Shown: piece by piece, positions 37,401 to 52,400 of the stretch
Numbering within the stretch: the first letter of the stretch is position 1
Layout of the letters: each line of letters opens with the position of its first letter
Source: Pelobates cultripes
Taxonomy: Eukaryota > Chordata > Amphibia > Anura > Pelobatidae
DNA: 64,000 nt
Assembly: GCA_933207985.1 (NCBI GenBank)
Contig: OW240913.1
Location: 359,080,943-359,144,942, forward strand
Direction of reading: 5' to 3'
Made by a program: the position numbers and the translations under genes
The notes under the pieces: generated by a model
The model's database searches: none
The model's input: the letters and a program-made list of their open reading frames with translations, nothing else
What the model was told of the DNA's origin: nothing

Positions 37401-40400
37401 CTCTGCAATTCAGGGTATTAACATGGCCCTTTGATGAGGTATGCAGATCCCAGGAGTGTAATAAGGTCTTAGCATAGGTTAGCTTAGGTTGCCAAGTAAC
37501 TGATTGAAAAGGTAATAACAAGGCATGTACCTAGCAGTTAGAGAAATTAACTACAATTAGTGAACCCTATAAAAGTGAAAACACTCCCACCAATGACCCC
37601 AGGAGTGCGTTGTATTTTGTGTATTGTAAAATAATTCCATCGCATGGTTTTGGATATGTCATAATAAACCACGAGAAGGAAAGTCAAGTGCTTTATAAAT
37701 GTCTTCAGAACCTGGAGGTTGCATTATTTTCCCCTATTACATGCTTTACCATTAGAATATTTTTATATTGCATGAGTTTTTTACTCTGGTTCCTTTAAAG
37801 GGACACTATAGTCACTAAAACAACTTTAGCTTAATGAGGCAGATCTGGTGTATAGATCATGCCTCTGAAGTTTCACTGCTCAATTCACTGCCATTCAGGA
37901 GATAAATCACTTTTGTTTCTTGTTGTACAGCATTTGTTCTGATGAGCATAATCAGAGAAAAGGCAGTGTTTACATTACAGCCTAGGGACACCTCCACTGG
38001 CCACTCCTCACATGACTGCTAGAGGTGCTTCCTGTGGCAGTGCTGCACAGTGTGACTGCCATTCAGTGTCTCCACCCTCTGCATGAAGACTCTGAATTTG
38101 CATTCAATACATCTCTATGACGAGATTCTGATTGGCCAGGGCTGTGTTTGACTTGGGCCCTGATCTGCCTCCTTGACAGTTTCAGTCAATCCTATGGAAA
38201 AGCACTGTGATTGGTTCAAAACAACTCATCTGATGATGTCAGCCAAGCAGGCAGGTATAATGTTCCTTTAAGCTAAAGTTGTCCCTTTAACCTTTCACAC
38301 ATGTCCTGGTCTGCCAAGATTAGTAGGAGTAACACTGCAAAAAGCAGCTGCACCATTAATTCAGCTCAGGAGGTTTGACAGCCATATATCAGCCACCATT
38401 AGCATAACTCCCATTAATCTCAGACAAACCAAGACATGTATTTACTGGCCCTAGGATTTGTACTTCTCAGAGCTGTCAAATTGTGCATCAGAGGGAATAA
38501 TGTAAGGGATGACATCAAAGCTGAGTTTGAAAACATGATCTAACTAGTCATGGTGTAACATTTAACGTGTGTGTGTGTATGTCATTTGGTGTGTATTAAA
38601 TAAAATATTTAAAATTGCATGCCATATGAATTTACATATGTTACAGTGTGCTCAATAGTTGTTTAATGTTACAGTAGCTTAATGTTTTATTTAGTGTGAC
38701 GTAATTCTGAAAATAAAATCGATGACATTAGTAATAACATCTATTTACATATTTTGCTAAATTTATTATAAATATGGTTTCCTGCAGGTTTGTGTTTGAA
38801 GGTAGAGAAATCCGTCTGAACACGTCATGTGGAATCTTTATTACCATGAATCCAGGGTAAGTGATGAGGCTATTTTCTGCTCCTGCCATTCCGAATTAGG
38901 AATGTTTCGTCCGATAAATTATACATGGAGATTTAAAATTCTTCGCTAATGACTTGCAATACTACCCTCCCTCGGGTAAAAAGAAATATTATTTTCCATT
39001 TAATTATTTTTACCATTCGGGTCAGCTGTATAGATCACAACCTCCTCTCTGAGTGACACATTTATAATAGATTGAGAATAACCCCATACAGAGCGGTATC
39101 TCACTATGTTTTGGTGAAATCCAGCTCTATATTAATATCTCTTTTTCTTTTTTTATAGCAGCTTGTAATGGAATATATTTTTTTTGTTTGTGCTTTTTCT
39201 GTCTATGGACATTACTGCACTGTTTGTATCTTGTCTAGAGAATTGTTTTCTAGGTTAACCATAAAAAACTTGTTTTCCTATTATTTACATAGCAATTTAC
39301 AATTTTTTTTTTTTTAAACTGACTCCTTCAAATTTCTCCACCCTCGTCATTTTCTCAATTTGTGAGTTTATTTGGTAATATGCCATTAATGAGAAAAACA
39401 ACAGTGAAATGACATAGAGAAATTAAAAATGGAGTAATGGACAGTGTTAAATACAATGCAGTTCAGGAATAATCAGATCAAATCACTTTATCGTAATCAA
39501 TGCAGACCTTTGGATTTCATTTGTGTTCCTAAGATATCTTTTCTTTATTTTTAACCAATAAATTGTTTATATTTGTTTGTATAATTTTATTGTCATACAA
39601 AGTAATAAAGGTAACAAAGAAATGTTATAATTTGTACAAAATAATAGTCCAAGTTGGTGAATGGATAAATAACAGACAGATTCGACAGCAGTTTAACTGT
39701 TATTAGCAGTATTGATATAAGTATGATAAAGGTGGTTTAACATGTGCAGATTATCTCATGAAAAGCATGGGTGAAACTGAGCCCATTTACCTCATTCATA
39801 ATGATCTCAGTGTGTGATTACTGAGGCCACAATTGAATATTGTTGGAAAAACTTTCCAAATGATTTAATTATTTTTTTGGATACACTTTTAAAAGGATTT
39901 AATATTATGAAAATCATTTTAATTTTGTAATTTTTTGATATTTCATTTTTTATATTTTAAAACGTTTAAAACATTTTTTTTAAAAGATTATCCAATAATT
40001 TAAATTCATTTGGAAATCTTACCCGACAATATTACATGGAGGCCTCTTATAATACACACTGACCTCCCTGGCCTCTCTCTGCCTGTTTATCTCCATCTCT
40101 CCTCTATGGCTATTCTCTATGTCAGGGGTAGGCTACCTTTGCCACTCTCCCATTATGCTTTGCCAGTGTTATGCCTGTAATAGCATTATGGGAGATGTAG
40201 TTCAGTGCCGGGATTTTCCTACCCTGCTCCATGTCTCTTCTGTCTGCATTCCGATTTTTTTTCTGCACCTCTCTTCTACTACAAACAGAGACAAATCTAT
40301 GACCAGCTCTATAAAGTAGGTTATTATTAATGCCTGTTGCGGGGCGGCAGTGTTGGTAAAAAAAAAAAAAAAAAAACCCCAGGATGAAGTGGAGAGGGCT

Positions 40401-43400
40401 CCTGTGATAAAATAAATAAATATATATAATGATTTTTGTGTTACCCTGCTGCGTAATCCAATAATGTCTGAGAGAAACCTCATGGCACTTTGTGGAGAAG
40501 TAATGACTATCTTTGGCAATGTAGATTATTACAGACTACATTTCCCATGGTCCTCAGCCAAAAACGTCTAACGATCTTGGAAAACATGGTAAAACTGTAC
40601 AACCCCCATTAGACTGGACTAAAATCACACAGCATCCCCGATAGATCCTAAAAAGCCAGGTGTGATAAGTATGTACATTCCCCCTAGAATTTTACATATC
40701 GATTAGAAGTTCTCTCTAAGGACTGTAAATGTTCTGACCATCTTTTCTTTTCACATTTTTCCATTTGTATTAAATGTCAGAATCTATTCCCGTAACTGTT
40801 GGAGACACCTATTCTACCTAAAAGCTTCATAGAAATGCAGTTGTAAATCCATGAAAGCACTGTTTTAGGGGAATATTTCTCGTTTCTCTTTATCCAGATA
40901 TGGAGGGCGCGTTGAGCTCCCGGACAATCTGAAATCCTTCTTTCGACCCGTGGCGATGATGGTGCCGGATTACCAGCTCATTGCAGAAATTATGTTATTC
41001 TCCGAGGGATTCAAGGCTGCAAAATCCCTGTCCAGGAAGCTGGTTAATTTGTATCAGCTGGCCAGCAAACAGCTTTCTCAGCAGGTAGGTACCGCGGTCA
41101 CAGGTCCTCTCGGAATCAATTAGCAGATCTTTCATCCCTTACGTTAATTAATAATTCCACGCTGTCTCTATGTTCTGGTGACATTTTTTAAAATAATTCT
41201 CTGCAGTTTCGGAGATTTTAATTAACACATTTTTATAATTAGGGTTTTAGAACATATCTGCAGAGACACATCTGTTCTCCTCTTTTGGATTTCCTTCAAC
41301 TGGTGCAGTACTCGGGGACAATATTAGATACAGGCTGTCACTCAGTGGTAGCAATGCAGATGTTTGTGAACTACAGTTCCCATAATTCCTCAGCCACTGT
41401 CCAGGAAATATTGGTCACAGACAATTGCTGTGTCAAAGCTACTCATTACTGATTAAAGCGATCAGTTTATCATATTATTCTAGTTTTTATACATATTTTA
41501 TCATCTGTGCTGTATAATTGTAATAGACGTGAAAGTCGTTTTTATCTTTTCAAAGGGGAGCATATGTCCATTGCTTTTAAGAGTATGTTTTTAGAACGTC
41601 AATTTTTTGGACCCAAATCCCTCTGGCAGAGCTCAAAAGTTTTAATGTACAAGAGCGTATCACAGAGCTCCACAACAATAAAAAAGTGTTTCACAGAGCT
41701 CCACAGCAGTACAACTCACAGCACTACCTGGAAGGTGTGCTATACATGGTTTGAAATTAGTTTTATTTAAAAAAAAACTATTTCTGGTTCTGGTTATTCC
41801 AAGCTTCCTTTTTGCAAAATATATATTTTTTTAAGAATAATGCTCCATTTTTGATCAGTAATCTGATGAGACTAATGGACACTTGTCCCTTGTGAGCAAT
41901 TTTGCTGTGTACACAGAACGAGAGGAGATTTATTTATTCTATGCGCTTTCTAAACAAACGGATATTATTTGCAGAATGATTTATTTTTGTTTCAGTGTTT
42001 CTCCTATTGTGTGGAATGAAACATTTTCCAATACATATGCTAACTAACTTCATTTCACCTGGTTTAGAATCACTATGATTTTGGAATGAGAGCCATTAAG
42101 ACAGTTCTAGTAATGGCCGGGCAGAAGAAGCAGAAATTAGAATCAAGGTATGTATATTATCTTTATAATAATCCTAATCTTTTCAGTAATGCTAATTTTG
42201 TATATCGCTGAGATTAATTGTTACTTTAAAAAAAAATATATATATTATTTTTTCAATAAAAGTCCAACGATTTTCAGATAACATTTTCAAAAATTTGAAT
42301 CTTTGAAGTTGCCTCTATTTATCAATTTAACTCAACACAATTGCTGCATAGATTAGCGTTTGTGCAGTGTTGGTCTTGCTTAGTGTTAAGACCTGCAGTG
42401 GTTATGGTGCTGCAGTCTTCTGTTCCTTTTCCCAACAGCTGAGTATAAGTGATTATAGCTGCAGCAGGGAGTAGAGGAATAGAGGAATAGGATAGATGAA
42501 TGCAGTTCCAAGATGATTCTTCCCAGCAAATAGAATATCCCCCAAACATGAGCCTAGACTTTATGAAGGGTGTAACAGGAATTAATTTTATTGACAACAC
42601 ACAGGCTTTTATGAGAAATCCCACAGCAAACAAAGACAACAGCCAATCAACCTACAGATTTACAGTAATACACGCCTTCCCTCTGCCTGGGAGATATTGA
42701 GATAAGTTAAGGGATAAACCAATTATCTCCAGGCAGAGAACACCCTTTTCCCCACAAGGTATCCCCACAAATTACATATCCCTTGATAGCCCCGATCTGG
42801 GGGACAAACATATCCAAATTTCACCCAGATCGGTTCAGGGGTTCTTAAAAAGTATGGAGGGTACCTTTTACCGACCACACACGTGGCTCCTGCCCAAAAC
42901 AGTTCCATGAATTCAGCGTGTGCGGTCGGTCAATTCAGAAACAGGTACAAAACCGAACAAAGTCCAGAATGGATCTTCCTGGCTCATAGGAGCGATTGCT
43001 CCCCTTGTCCGTTCGTACAGAACTACCGAATGGCGCTCTCCTGGCTGTTCGGGAAGTAAAGGAAGCCGGCGTTCGTTAGTTTCAGCGGTGGTTCGGGAGG
43101 TAGAGTGTCCAGTTTTAGTTCCAGACACTCGATGACCAAGTCCTGCTGACTCCCCTCGTGCGAACAAGATGGCCGCCGTCTTCTATTCCACGTGGCGTTC
43201 GGCTATACGAACAGCGGCCGCCCAGGGAGCACTTAATAGATGGTTCCTTTGTAGTTAATGAGCCAGGAGGGGGGTCGGTGTTCGTTAGTTTCAAACTACC
43301 GAACCAATATATTCAATATACATGTAATAAACAGGAAAAAGACAGAACAAAGAAGAAAATGTCAAATAAAAGTCTATTTTCTTCACACTTAGACTCCCTG

Positions 43401-46400
43401 AGGCCAAGTAACTGCTGAGTTCATCTGATTTCTTTCTGATTGCTCACTTTGTCTATAATTGGAATTGTTTCCCACCAAGGTATTCACTATAGTGAAAATT
43501 CAAAGTGAATTCAGAGTGAATTTAAAATATAAAGTCAAAAAAGCCGATCTGTCAGCATTGCTTTGAGTTGGACTACGCTGGCCTTAGCTGTAAAATTCAC
43601 TTTGGATTTTCACTGTAGAAAATAGCCCTAATTGTGTCCTACTGGGTTATTCACTACAATCCGGACAATATTCACACTCTTTAACAGTGTCTGGAGTTTG
43701 CAATTCAGGCCCGAATGGGCTTGAATTCAGTCCGGATTTCAAGAGGGCCAAACAACACCCAACGGCTGAAATCCCAACTGAAAGCTTCAAATCCAGGCCT
43801 AGACTTTTAATAAATATCTGAACTACTGTGGCATCGACACCTGCCATGTTTTTAATATCTCTTTTCTTTTTTTTTATGTGATGGCTGGCTACCAAGTGCT
43901 GGTCTGCCGCCACAAAATTAACTGAAATTGAGTGGTTTTAACTATTTTCCTGCTGGCTTCTAGCGCTTTCAATGGGCAAGCAATGCTTAAAATTATCATT
44001 CAGTCGCAGAATGATAATTTGCAATTATGTATCATACCGGATGCATTCGGCTCCGAATTTTATTGAAACTGTTTTTTTGCAAATATTCCAAATCCTATGA
44101 GCTCGGTTTATGCATTGCAGGTCACAATGTTTCAACAAAAATCAGAAAAGTTAAAAAATAAACAATCTGTAGTACCGCATTGTATTTTAACAAACAAAAG
44201 TGGACGTGATATTAATCCTTTGACAAATGTTAATGCATGCAACAATATGGTAATCACAACAATCACGGGAATATCTAGAACAGATGGAAACAAGAAATAT
44301 TTAAATACAAGTTAAATATGAGTCATGTTAAAAAATGCATAGAAACATGAACATTAAATATAGAACTAAAACGAAAAGTAAACCATGCACGTATAATGCA
44401 ATTATTACAAGGAAAGGTTAAAGAATCTTAACATGTATAGTTTGGAGGAAAGACGAGACAGGGGCGATATGATAGAAACATTTAAATATATAAAGGGAAT
44501 CAACACAGTAATGGAGGAGACTATATTTAAAAGAAGAAAAACTACCACAACAAGAGGACATAGGCTTAAATTAGAGGGACAAAGGTTTAAAAATAATATC
44601 AGGAAGTATTATTTTACTGAGAGGGTAGTGGATGCATGGAATAGCCTTCCAGCTGAAGTGGTAGGTTAACACAGTAAAGGAGTTTAAGCATGCATGGGAT
44701 AGGCATAAGGCTATCCTAACTATAAGATAAGGCTAGGGACTAAAGAAAGTATTTAGAAAATTGGGCAGACTACATGGGCCGAATGGTTCTTATCTGCCGT
44801 CACATTCTATGTTTCTAATAATTGCTTGCTAAATTATATATATTACACAGTACTGTTCTTATGACTTTGTTTGTGCAATCATAATTATTTCAAGTTTAAA
44901 TCTTTGTTGTTTTATTTATGTATTGACTTTTGGGATATTTATGGATTTAGTGATTTCTGTTTTTTTTTTTGGTTTTTTTGCTTATTTCCACTGCTAAAGA
45001 ATCTGTATTTTAAAAAGTGGCCTTTGTAAAAAAAAAAAAAATAATTGATGATATACTTGGATGATCAAGACGTAAAGATAGAGTTCTAGTCACCCTAGAC
45101 TAGAAAGCGATCCAAACAAAATGATTAATTGAAGGAATTACTGTGTAATTATGAGACAGATTAGAAGCTAAAGATATAATGACTGTGCAGGGCGGAAGGT
45201 AGGACGGTGCACCTGGCAGTGTTTGCAAAGATGAGAATAAAAGTGCAGCTTTTTTATTTTTAAATATCACTCTTTCCACCAAGGCTTGTGCTGTGTTAGT
45301 TTTTTTTAGATTCAAACAGTAACATAAGCTGATACGGCAATAAATCAGAAATGTGCAAGCCAAGCAAATTATTAATATGGATGTAAGAGTGTGGACAGAG
45401 CTATTTAAAAATAACTTTCAAATCCCGAAAAGTAACTTTAAGGATTAACTCCGTATAGAATTGGAACTGCCTGTCATTTTATATTGGTAGGTCACTTTCA
45501 CAATGTGTCTACAGTGTTCCCTTAAATGGGTTAGCCTTCATCGCAGGGGAAAATATATATTTCTTGTCCTGACACAACAGAATTTACCATAATTTAACAG
45601 TGAGTGTATTTATTCAGGAAAGCATTGCCCCAAAAAATAGTGTGGTTAGTTGATTGTTAGTTTAAGTGTTACTCCAAACACCATCACTATTTCAGAAACG
45701 CTGCACATACGCAGTTTAACCCCTTGGCTGCCGTAGGTGTAACTCCCCTTCAGGCAGCGTCATTGGGATATCTTCACCCATCCCGTAACTAGAGTTCTGA
45801 GCTGGCTAATGTCAATTCTTTACTCTGCAGAGTGTCCATCACCTCCACTCTTTCCACTTAGCATGTATTCTTTTAATCCTTTTTAATTCTCTGTTATGCA
45901 CGACCGATATCAAAACACGTTACAGTTCGACTACTACTGTAATTTATATTCTCCATACTAGTTAACTGGGCTGTAAAATAAGATAAAAAGAGGCAATAAT
46001 CACATGACAGGAGCGCAGTATCGCCTTTTTGATTTAATTCTTACTTTATATACCTACTATATAAATACCAATAATAATAATAATAACAATAATATAATGA
46101 GACAAAGCCTAAAGGCTACGTTACCAGTAAACCCGTCACCTACTACATATTGTTAAACCCACTCTCTGTTATCATAATGTATATGATTATCTGTCTATAA
46201 TTCTTTATTTTTCATTGTGCAGTATCCGACAATACAGCCTCTATAGCCCCAACAGCTATGCAGGCATAATAATACCATTTTTGTACATCTACACAGTATT
46301 GATGGCTTTAACTCGAATTGTACAAATATTTATATTCAAACCATTTAACTTGTTCTATTGTATAATGCAATATAAACGTGTGTGTATATATATATATACA

Positions 46401-49400
46401 AGTATGCCACCTCAACGTGTGAGTTGGGCTAAAGTGTGTTCTGCACTTTTTGGGATATTTTGGGCTGGTTGGTCATAGCGCATATATTTGTCTGTGCCGC
46501 TGATAGGGGCGGTTGGTTGTGATTTAATACTGGCACTTAAGATTAGCTTATGGGCTCCCGGTCCATTGCGTGGCTTTAAGTGTGTTAGGTTGGCGCTAAG
46601 ATAGGGGCCGGGTATCCATGGTTCGTCGTTGTGTAATCGAGTCATATTGAGCTTAGTTATTTATATAACTCCTGGTCTTAATTTGGTTTGTCTGCTGCGA
46701 AGGGGTTTTTAATATATCTTGGAGCTGATCTTGTAACTAGGATAGATGCTCCGTGGGTTTCTATGCCCTTTAACCCCAGGGCATTGGGGGGGGGGGAGAG
46801 GTCTATAACCTATGTGCGGGCATTCGCCATGTTTTTAGGGCGTATTGGCCTTAGTGGACCATTAAGGTTAGGTCTATGCTGTATGTATTGTAAAATAACA
46901 GGTATAACAACAAGAATGCGATCTAAACTAAAGACATGTTAACTCAAATCAGGGCGTATAAACGCCACCGGTTTCAAGGTACAGTCACAGGGTGTTCAGC
47001 AGGGATGTCCGTAGAGTCCCTGGGAATTCCCAGTGAAGCCATCAGAGCTGGAGCTTCTCCCAGGGAGGAGATCTTGTAGTGGTTGTCACCTTTGGTCACC
47101 CATAGTGCTCTTGGAGTCGCCCATCGGTATGCAATGCCTGCTGTTTGCAAGGTAGACGTAACTGGCTGCAGGCTCTTTTGCCACAATAAGGTTTCTCTGC
47201 TTAAGTCCTGGAAGAATGTTAGTTGGTGTGTTTCAAAGTCATGCGGCGATTTCCCTTTGGCTGCCGTCATCAGAGCGATTTTATCCGTGAGGGATTGGCA
47301 TCTCAGGATTACGTCTCGTGGGGCTGCTTGTGGTGCTAGTCGAGGTTTAGCGATGCGGTATACGCCATCAAATGTAAAATGTTTTGCATGTTTATTTGGA
47401 AGGAGAGAGGCCACCAAGCGCCTTATGTAGTGGGGCAATTCTTCCAGCGGTACCACTTCAGGTACACCTCGTATTTTGATGTTCTTTCTTTTGCCCCTGT
47501 CCTCTAGTACATTTATTTGTCTGTTGACATTGGTTTGTGCCTTTTGCAGCTGGGTGACAGTGTCTTTTAGGGAGGTAAGGTCCTGGCGCAGATCTCTTAC
47601 CTCTTGTTCTGCAGCCTGTGTGCGGGCCGACACCGCTTGTACTTCTGTTGCGAGTCCTTTTAGGTCAGCCTGCCACATAAGTTGGAGATTTCTTTGGAGA
47701 CCAGTCAGCATGATCTGAATGTCCTGTTTTGTGGCCGGGGTTAACTCTTCGGCAGGTTGCATGGTTGCGTTGACTGTGGCGGCCTGGTCTGTGCTGTATG
47801 TAGAGTCACCATTCTCTGATCGTTCAGGTGAGGCTGCCGTGGCAGTTCGAGTCCGCTGTTGCTTGGGAGTCTGCAGCATGCTGCTTATGTCCCTGTGCGG
47901 TAAGACGTTGTTCTGGGCTGCTTTTTGGGACCTCCGTCCCATTTCTTCCTGAGGGTAAAAGTCTGCGTCGGCAGAGTATAAGCTCGTCCCGAGCCACGAT
48001 GTTAATTCCCTGTTCAGGGTCTGCTCGTGTGTGTGGTAGGCCCCAGTACCTTTAGCGCGGCGTTTTGTGCCCGATTTTTGCATAAATGGCATCTGTGGAA
48101 TCGGAATGTTGTCGGGAGTATGTTCCCGCCGCTCGTTTTTCCAGGTGAAGATTATTTTTGCGTTTTTTTGGTCGTTTTTCTGCTCTTCGATATTAGAGCT
48201 GCTGGAAATGGCGCCTTCTCCGTTGCGCCGCTAGCTCCGCCCCCTCGTATATGATTATCTGTGACCTGTTCTCCAACCAAATGTCTGTCACATATTAGAG
48301 TCTGCTATTTGTCAGAACGTGACTTAATAAAATATTGACTGACAAATAAACACATTATGATGAGTTCTGGTGTATTGAGAGTAAATCCTGCTGCTACATG
48401 GGATTCTACTGGCTTTGGAACCACAATAATGTTCTGTTTGTTTCACCTGGTGCGGTGCATTCTGGATAATATTGAGTTAGAGGACTTGGGATTCTAGAGC
48501 TATTGTCTGACAGGGTTATTCACTAAAATCAAATTGTAGCAAATTCAAATCCAAATGACACAATTACGATGGCAGATCTGGAAAAAATCACCAACTGGGT
48601 TATAGTTGAAGTTTGGCTATTAACGTCTGAATTTGGCAATTCTAATTGTGTGTGTATATGTATATGTGTGTGTATGTATATATGTATATTTGTTTATATA
48701 TGTGTGTATGTGTGTGTGTGTGTGTGTGTATGTGTGTTTATGTATATGTGTGTGTATGTATATATGTATATGCGTGTGTGTGTGTTTATATATGTGTGTG
48801 TGTGTATATGTGTGTGTATGACGGGCTCATACATGTGTATTCATGTATGTATGTATTTGGTGTTAGTCGTACAGGTGATTATATGTCTACACCTGATGTC
48901 AGACTGTGCGGGAAGTAGATTGTGAGTTCGTGTAAGAGGCAGGCAGACATTGAATGTATGTAGAAAGCCTGATACGGCACTCAATCCTATAGACACACAA
49001 TGAAAAGTAAGATAGAAAAAAGGATGGACACATACGAATGGTAACTGACAAATATAAATCAAACACATATTGATTGGCATATTGCTGTTATTTTTCCATG
49101 TTAACAATATCAATTTTGTCCAAATCTCTTGCTGGGCAAGTGGCAGGCTTTGGGGCCCAGCGGAAGCTTGATTGTGTCATACAGCTCAAAATTGGTTTGA
49201 CACAGAACCAGGGGACAGTGTTACGGGCAATCGGCACCATAACTACTACAGTTGGCTCTAATAGTTATGGTGTGTTGTTTTTTTTTTTTTTTTTTACTTT
49301 CAGACATGACATGGTAAAGAAACTTGATGTTGAAGAAGAATCCCTGATAATAATTAATGCATTAAAAGAAGCAAACTTGCCGAAATTTCTGGCTGAAGAT

Positions 49401-52400
49401 GTCCCTCTTTTTGAAAACATAATGGTCGATTTGTTCCCCGGAATAACAGCTGAAAAAACAGACACCAAACAACTGGAGGTATTATCAAAATCATCATTTC
49501 TGTGTCCCCTCTAGATGTGTATGTAAAAAACAGGACAGACATTGAGATGAAGGGGTTTGGGTAACTTTAGTGTCCCTTTAAATACCTGGGCTGTAGATAC
49601 ATGGTAAAGTGTGAGTTTGATAATTCAGGTACAGTGAGAGTTTGATAATTCAGGTACAGTGAGAGTTTGGTAATTCAGGTACAGTGAGCGTTTGATAATT
49701 CAGGTACAGTGAGAGTTTGGTAATTCAGGTACAGTGAGAGTTTGATAATTAAGGTACAATGAGAGTTTAATAATTCACGTACAGTGAGCGTTTGATAATT
49801 CAGGTACTGTGAGAGTTTGGTAATTCGGGTACAGTGAAAGATTGATAATTTGGGTACAGTGAAAGTTTGATAATTCAGGTACAATGTGAGTTTGATAATT
49901 CAGGTACTGTGAGAGTTTGGTAATTCGGGTACAGTGAAAGTTTGATAATTTGGGTACAGTGAAAGTTTGATAATTCAGGTACAATGTGAGTTTGATAATT
50001 CAGGTACTGTGAGTGTTTGATAATTCAGGTACAATGAGAGTTTGGTAATTCAGGTATTGCCAGTTAGGTTGTTTGAAACTAATCAGAAAGGCTATTTTCA
50101 TATGATAAAGGTATGGGGTTCACAATGATATAGATAGGTGCCAAGAGCTCTGAAGGTGACATTGAAGGTTTTGAAAATATTCAAAAAATATTATAGACAA
50201 AACAATAAATAAACACTAATATTTTAGAAAATATTGTTACTATATAAAACCACTGCCCCATAAATGTTCTGGTATAACACCTGAATTATCATTTGAGGTA
50301 ATAACTGGTGAAGATGATGTAATTCAATATAATTCTTCTAACCGGACAAATGTTAATATTTTTATTTTTCTAATCTCACATTTGTTTGGTATTTTTGTAC
50401 CCATGGGAGTGGGGAAGGAGAAGCATTTAAAAACATGATTGTGTAGCAAAATGGGACAGAAGTTTACTTAATTAACTTGAAGCGTTTTCTCTTTAATTGG
50501 GTCCTCTGCCTCATTAACAGAGTTTCAGGTGCACTTAGAATTACAAACATAAGCATTTATGTGAAATCATTTGCAGTTTAGGTCATTATATGTTGGATGT
50601 TTTAATCTTTTTTTATTTTATTTTTTATTTCTCAGAAAGCAATTTCTTTAGCCGTAAATGAACTAGGTTTGCAGCCCTGGGAGAGTCAGCTTGAGAAAGC
50701 CATCCAATTCTACAATCAGATAGTGGTAAGTGAATCCCTTTCGTTGGGGACTAGTGATGTGAAATGCGTAGGGAGCTAACTATTTCATTGCTGGGTCAGC
50801 AATGACCCCAATTCATCAAAAGTGTTTCTTTACTTTTTTTAAAAAGAATACTCAACATTTATTAAACTGCTAATATCTACTCACCGGCTAAGTGAAGTTA
50901 TTGCTGTAGTACAATTTTTGGGGAGAATTAATTAGTTCATTATAAAGTAGTTGCTCCAATGAACAACTGGTAGAAATGTTAGTGGGACCACTAGTCATTT
51001 TATAGTCAAAATGTTACACATTTAGAATATGTTCTATACTCTATGGCTGCCATCCTGGGACAAGACATTTAAAAATAAGTGATCAGCTGGAGTAAATCAT
51101 TGGTTTATATTGGAACTGCTCCGTATTTCAAACTTTGTCCTACTTTACTTTAATGGAACTTTTATAAATCTCCTCCTTAATGTCAAAATATCTGCTTACA
51201 CCTAAATCCTATGATGTCTTGTGTTTTTGTAATGATGGCATTGAGTGGTCATAGTGACAAGTCCAACTTAACCCCTTAAGGACACATGACATGTGTGACA
51301 TGTCCTGATTCCCTTTTATTCCAGAGGTTTGGTCCTTAAGGGGTTAAAAAAACTCTTGGTAACTTTTATTGGCTTTACGCTCTGTCTCAGCCTATATTCA
51401 GGGTTTTACAGAATGAATATAAGGAGTGTGTGTCTGTGAGAGAGTCAGAGTGCTCAAGTACACACTCGTTAAAAACACACGGACATACACTAATTTAACG
51501 TTAATAAACATGATCATTTCAAGAGCAAGGACTGTGGACCTGACAGTTTCTCTCGTGATTTATAGGCCCGTCATGGAGTCATGCTGGTGGGACCCTCCGG
51601 TGGAGGAAAGACGACCGTTAGAAGAATTATGGAGAAAGCTTTGGTACACATGCCATCCAACAGCAATAAGTCATCACTGGTAAAGATTACCCATTTTTTC
51701 TTCTACCTATTTGGTGTTAAAGAGGTCCTTCCACTGTCCAAATACAAAAATAAATCAAAATGATTGTTTAGTACATATACTCTGAATGAAAACCTGCATG
51801 CATTTAATTATGCTTTTTTTCATCGGAGGTATATCTAAGACACCTTGCAAAAGCTGCAAATCTCTTGTGTTCTCTTTGTTCAGCTTTTTTTTTTTTTTTA
51901 TCCAAAATGATTGGATACGGTCCACTCCTACTAGATAATTGTTCAAAAAAATGGAGGAGTGCCAGACCTGTTGTTTAGTGTTACAGACTGGAAGCAAATA
52001 TGGTCCTACTTGATATGTACGACTCCCACCGATCAGGTTTAGAGCATTCTCTCTTAGGAATTTTCACCTTGCTGCAAGAGAAACCAATGCACTTATCAAT
52101 ATTGGTTTTCCTTTACCGTGTTCATTACAAGACAAGCATTCAGTTAAAGGCGATCTAGTTACACAACTCAATATTTGGAGAAGAAATCCCAGGTGTCAGC
52201 GTTTGGTAATAATTGTTTATATAGTTATACGGCACGAATGTTAATGGATGACGTAAAAGGGTGGTGTGCAGGATTCTTATATCCTTGCTTATTTCAATTC
52301 AAGAACGTCTCTAAGAAAGGGAAGGTGGAAACCTTTATACTCAATCCTAAGTGCGTGTCCCTCGGCGAGCTGTACGGAGAAATCAATCCTAACACCATGG

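Noticed and set aside
47083..48254. Several plus-strand frames over the L1
   Set aside because: They are antisense shadows of the intact L1 ORF1.
48569..48925. Cys/Val/Tyr-rich frames that resemble membrane proteins
   Set aside because: They are products of the TG/TATG microsatellite.
49609..50060. CRISPR-like regular repeat
   Set aside because: Units are head to tail without spacers and degenerate, and the sequence is vertebrate; this is a minisatellite.
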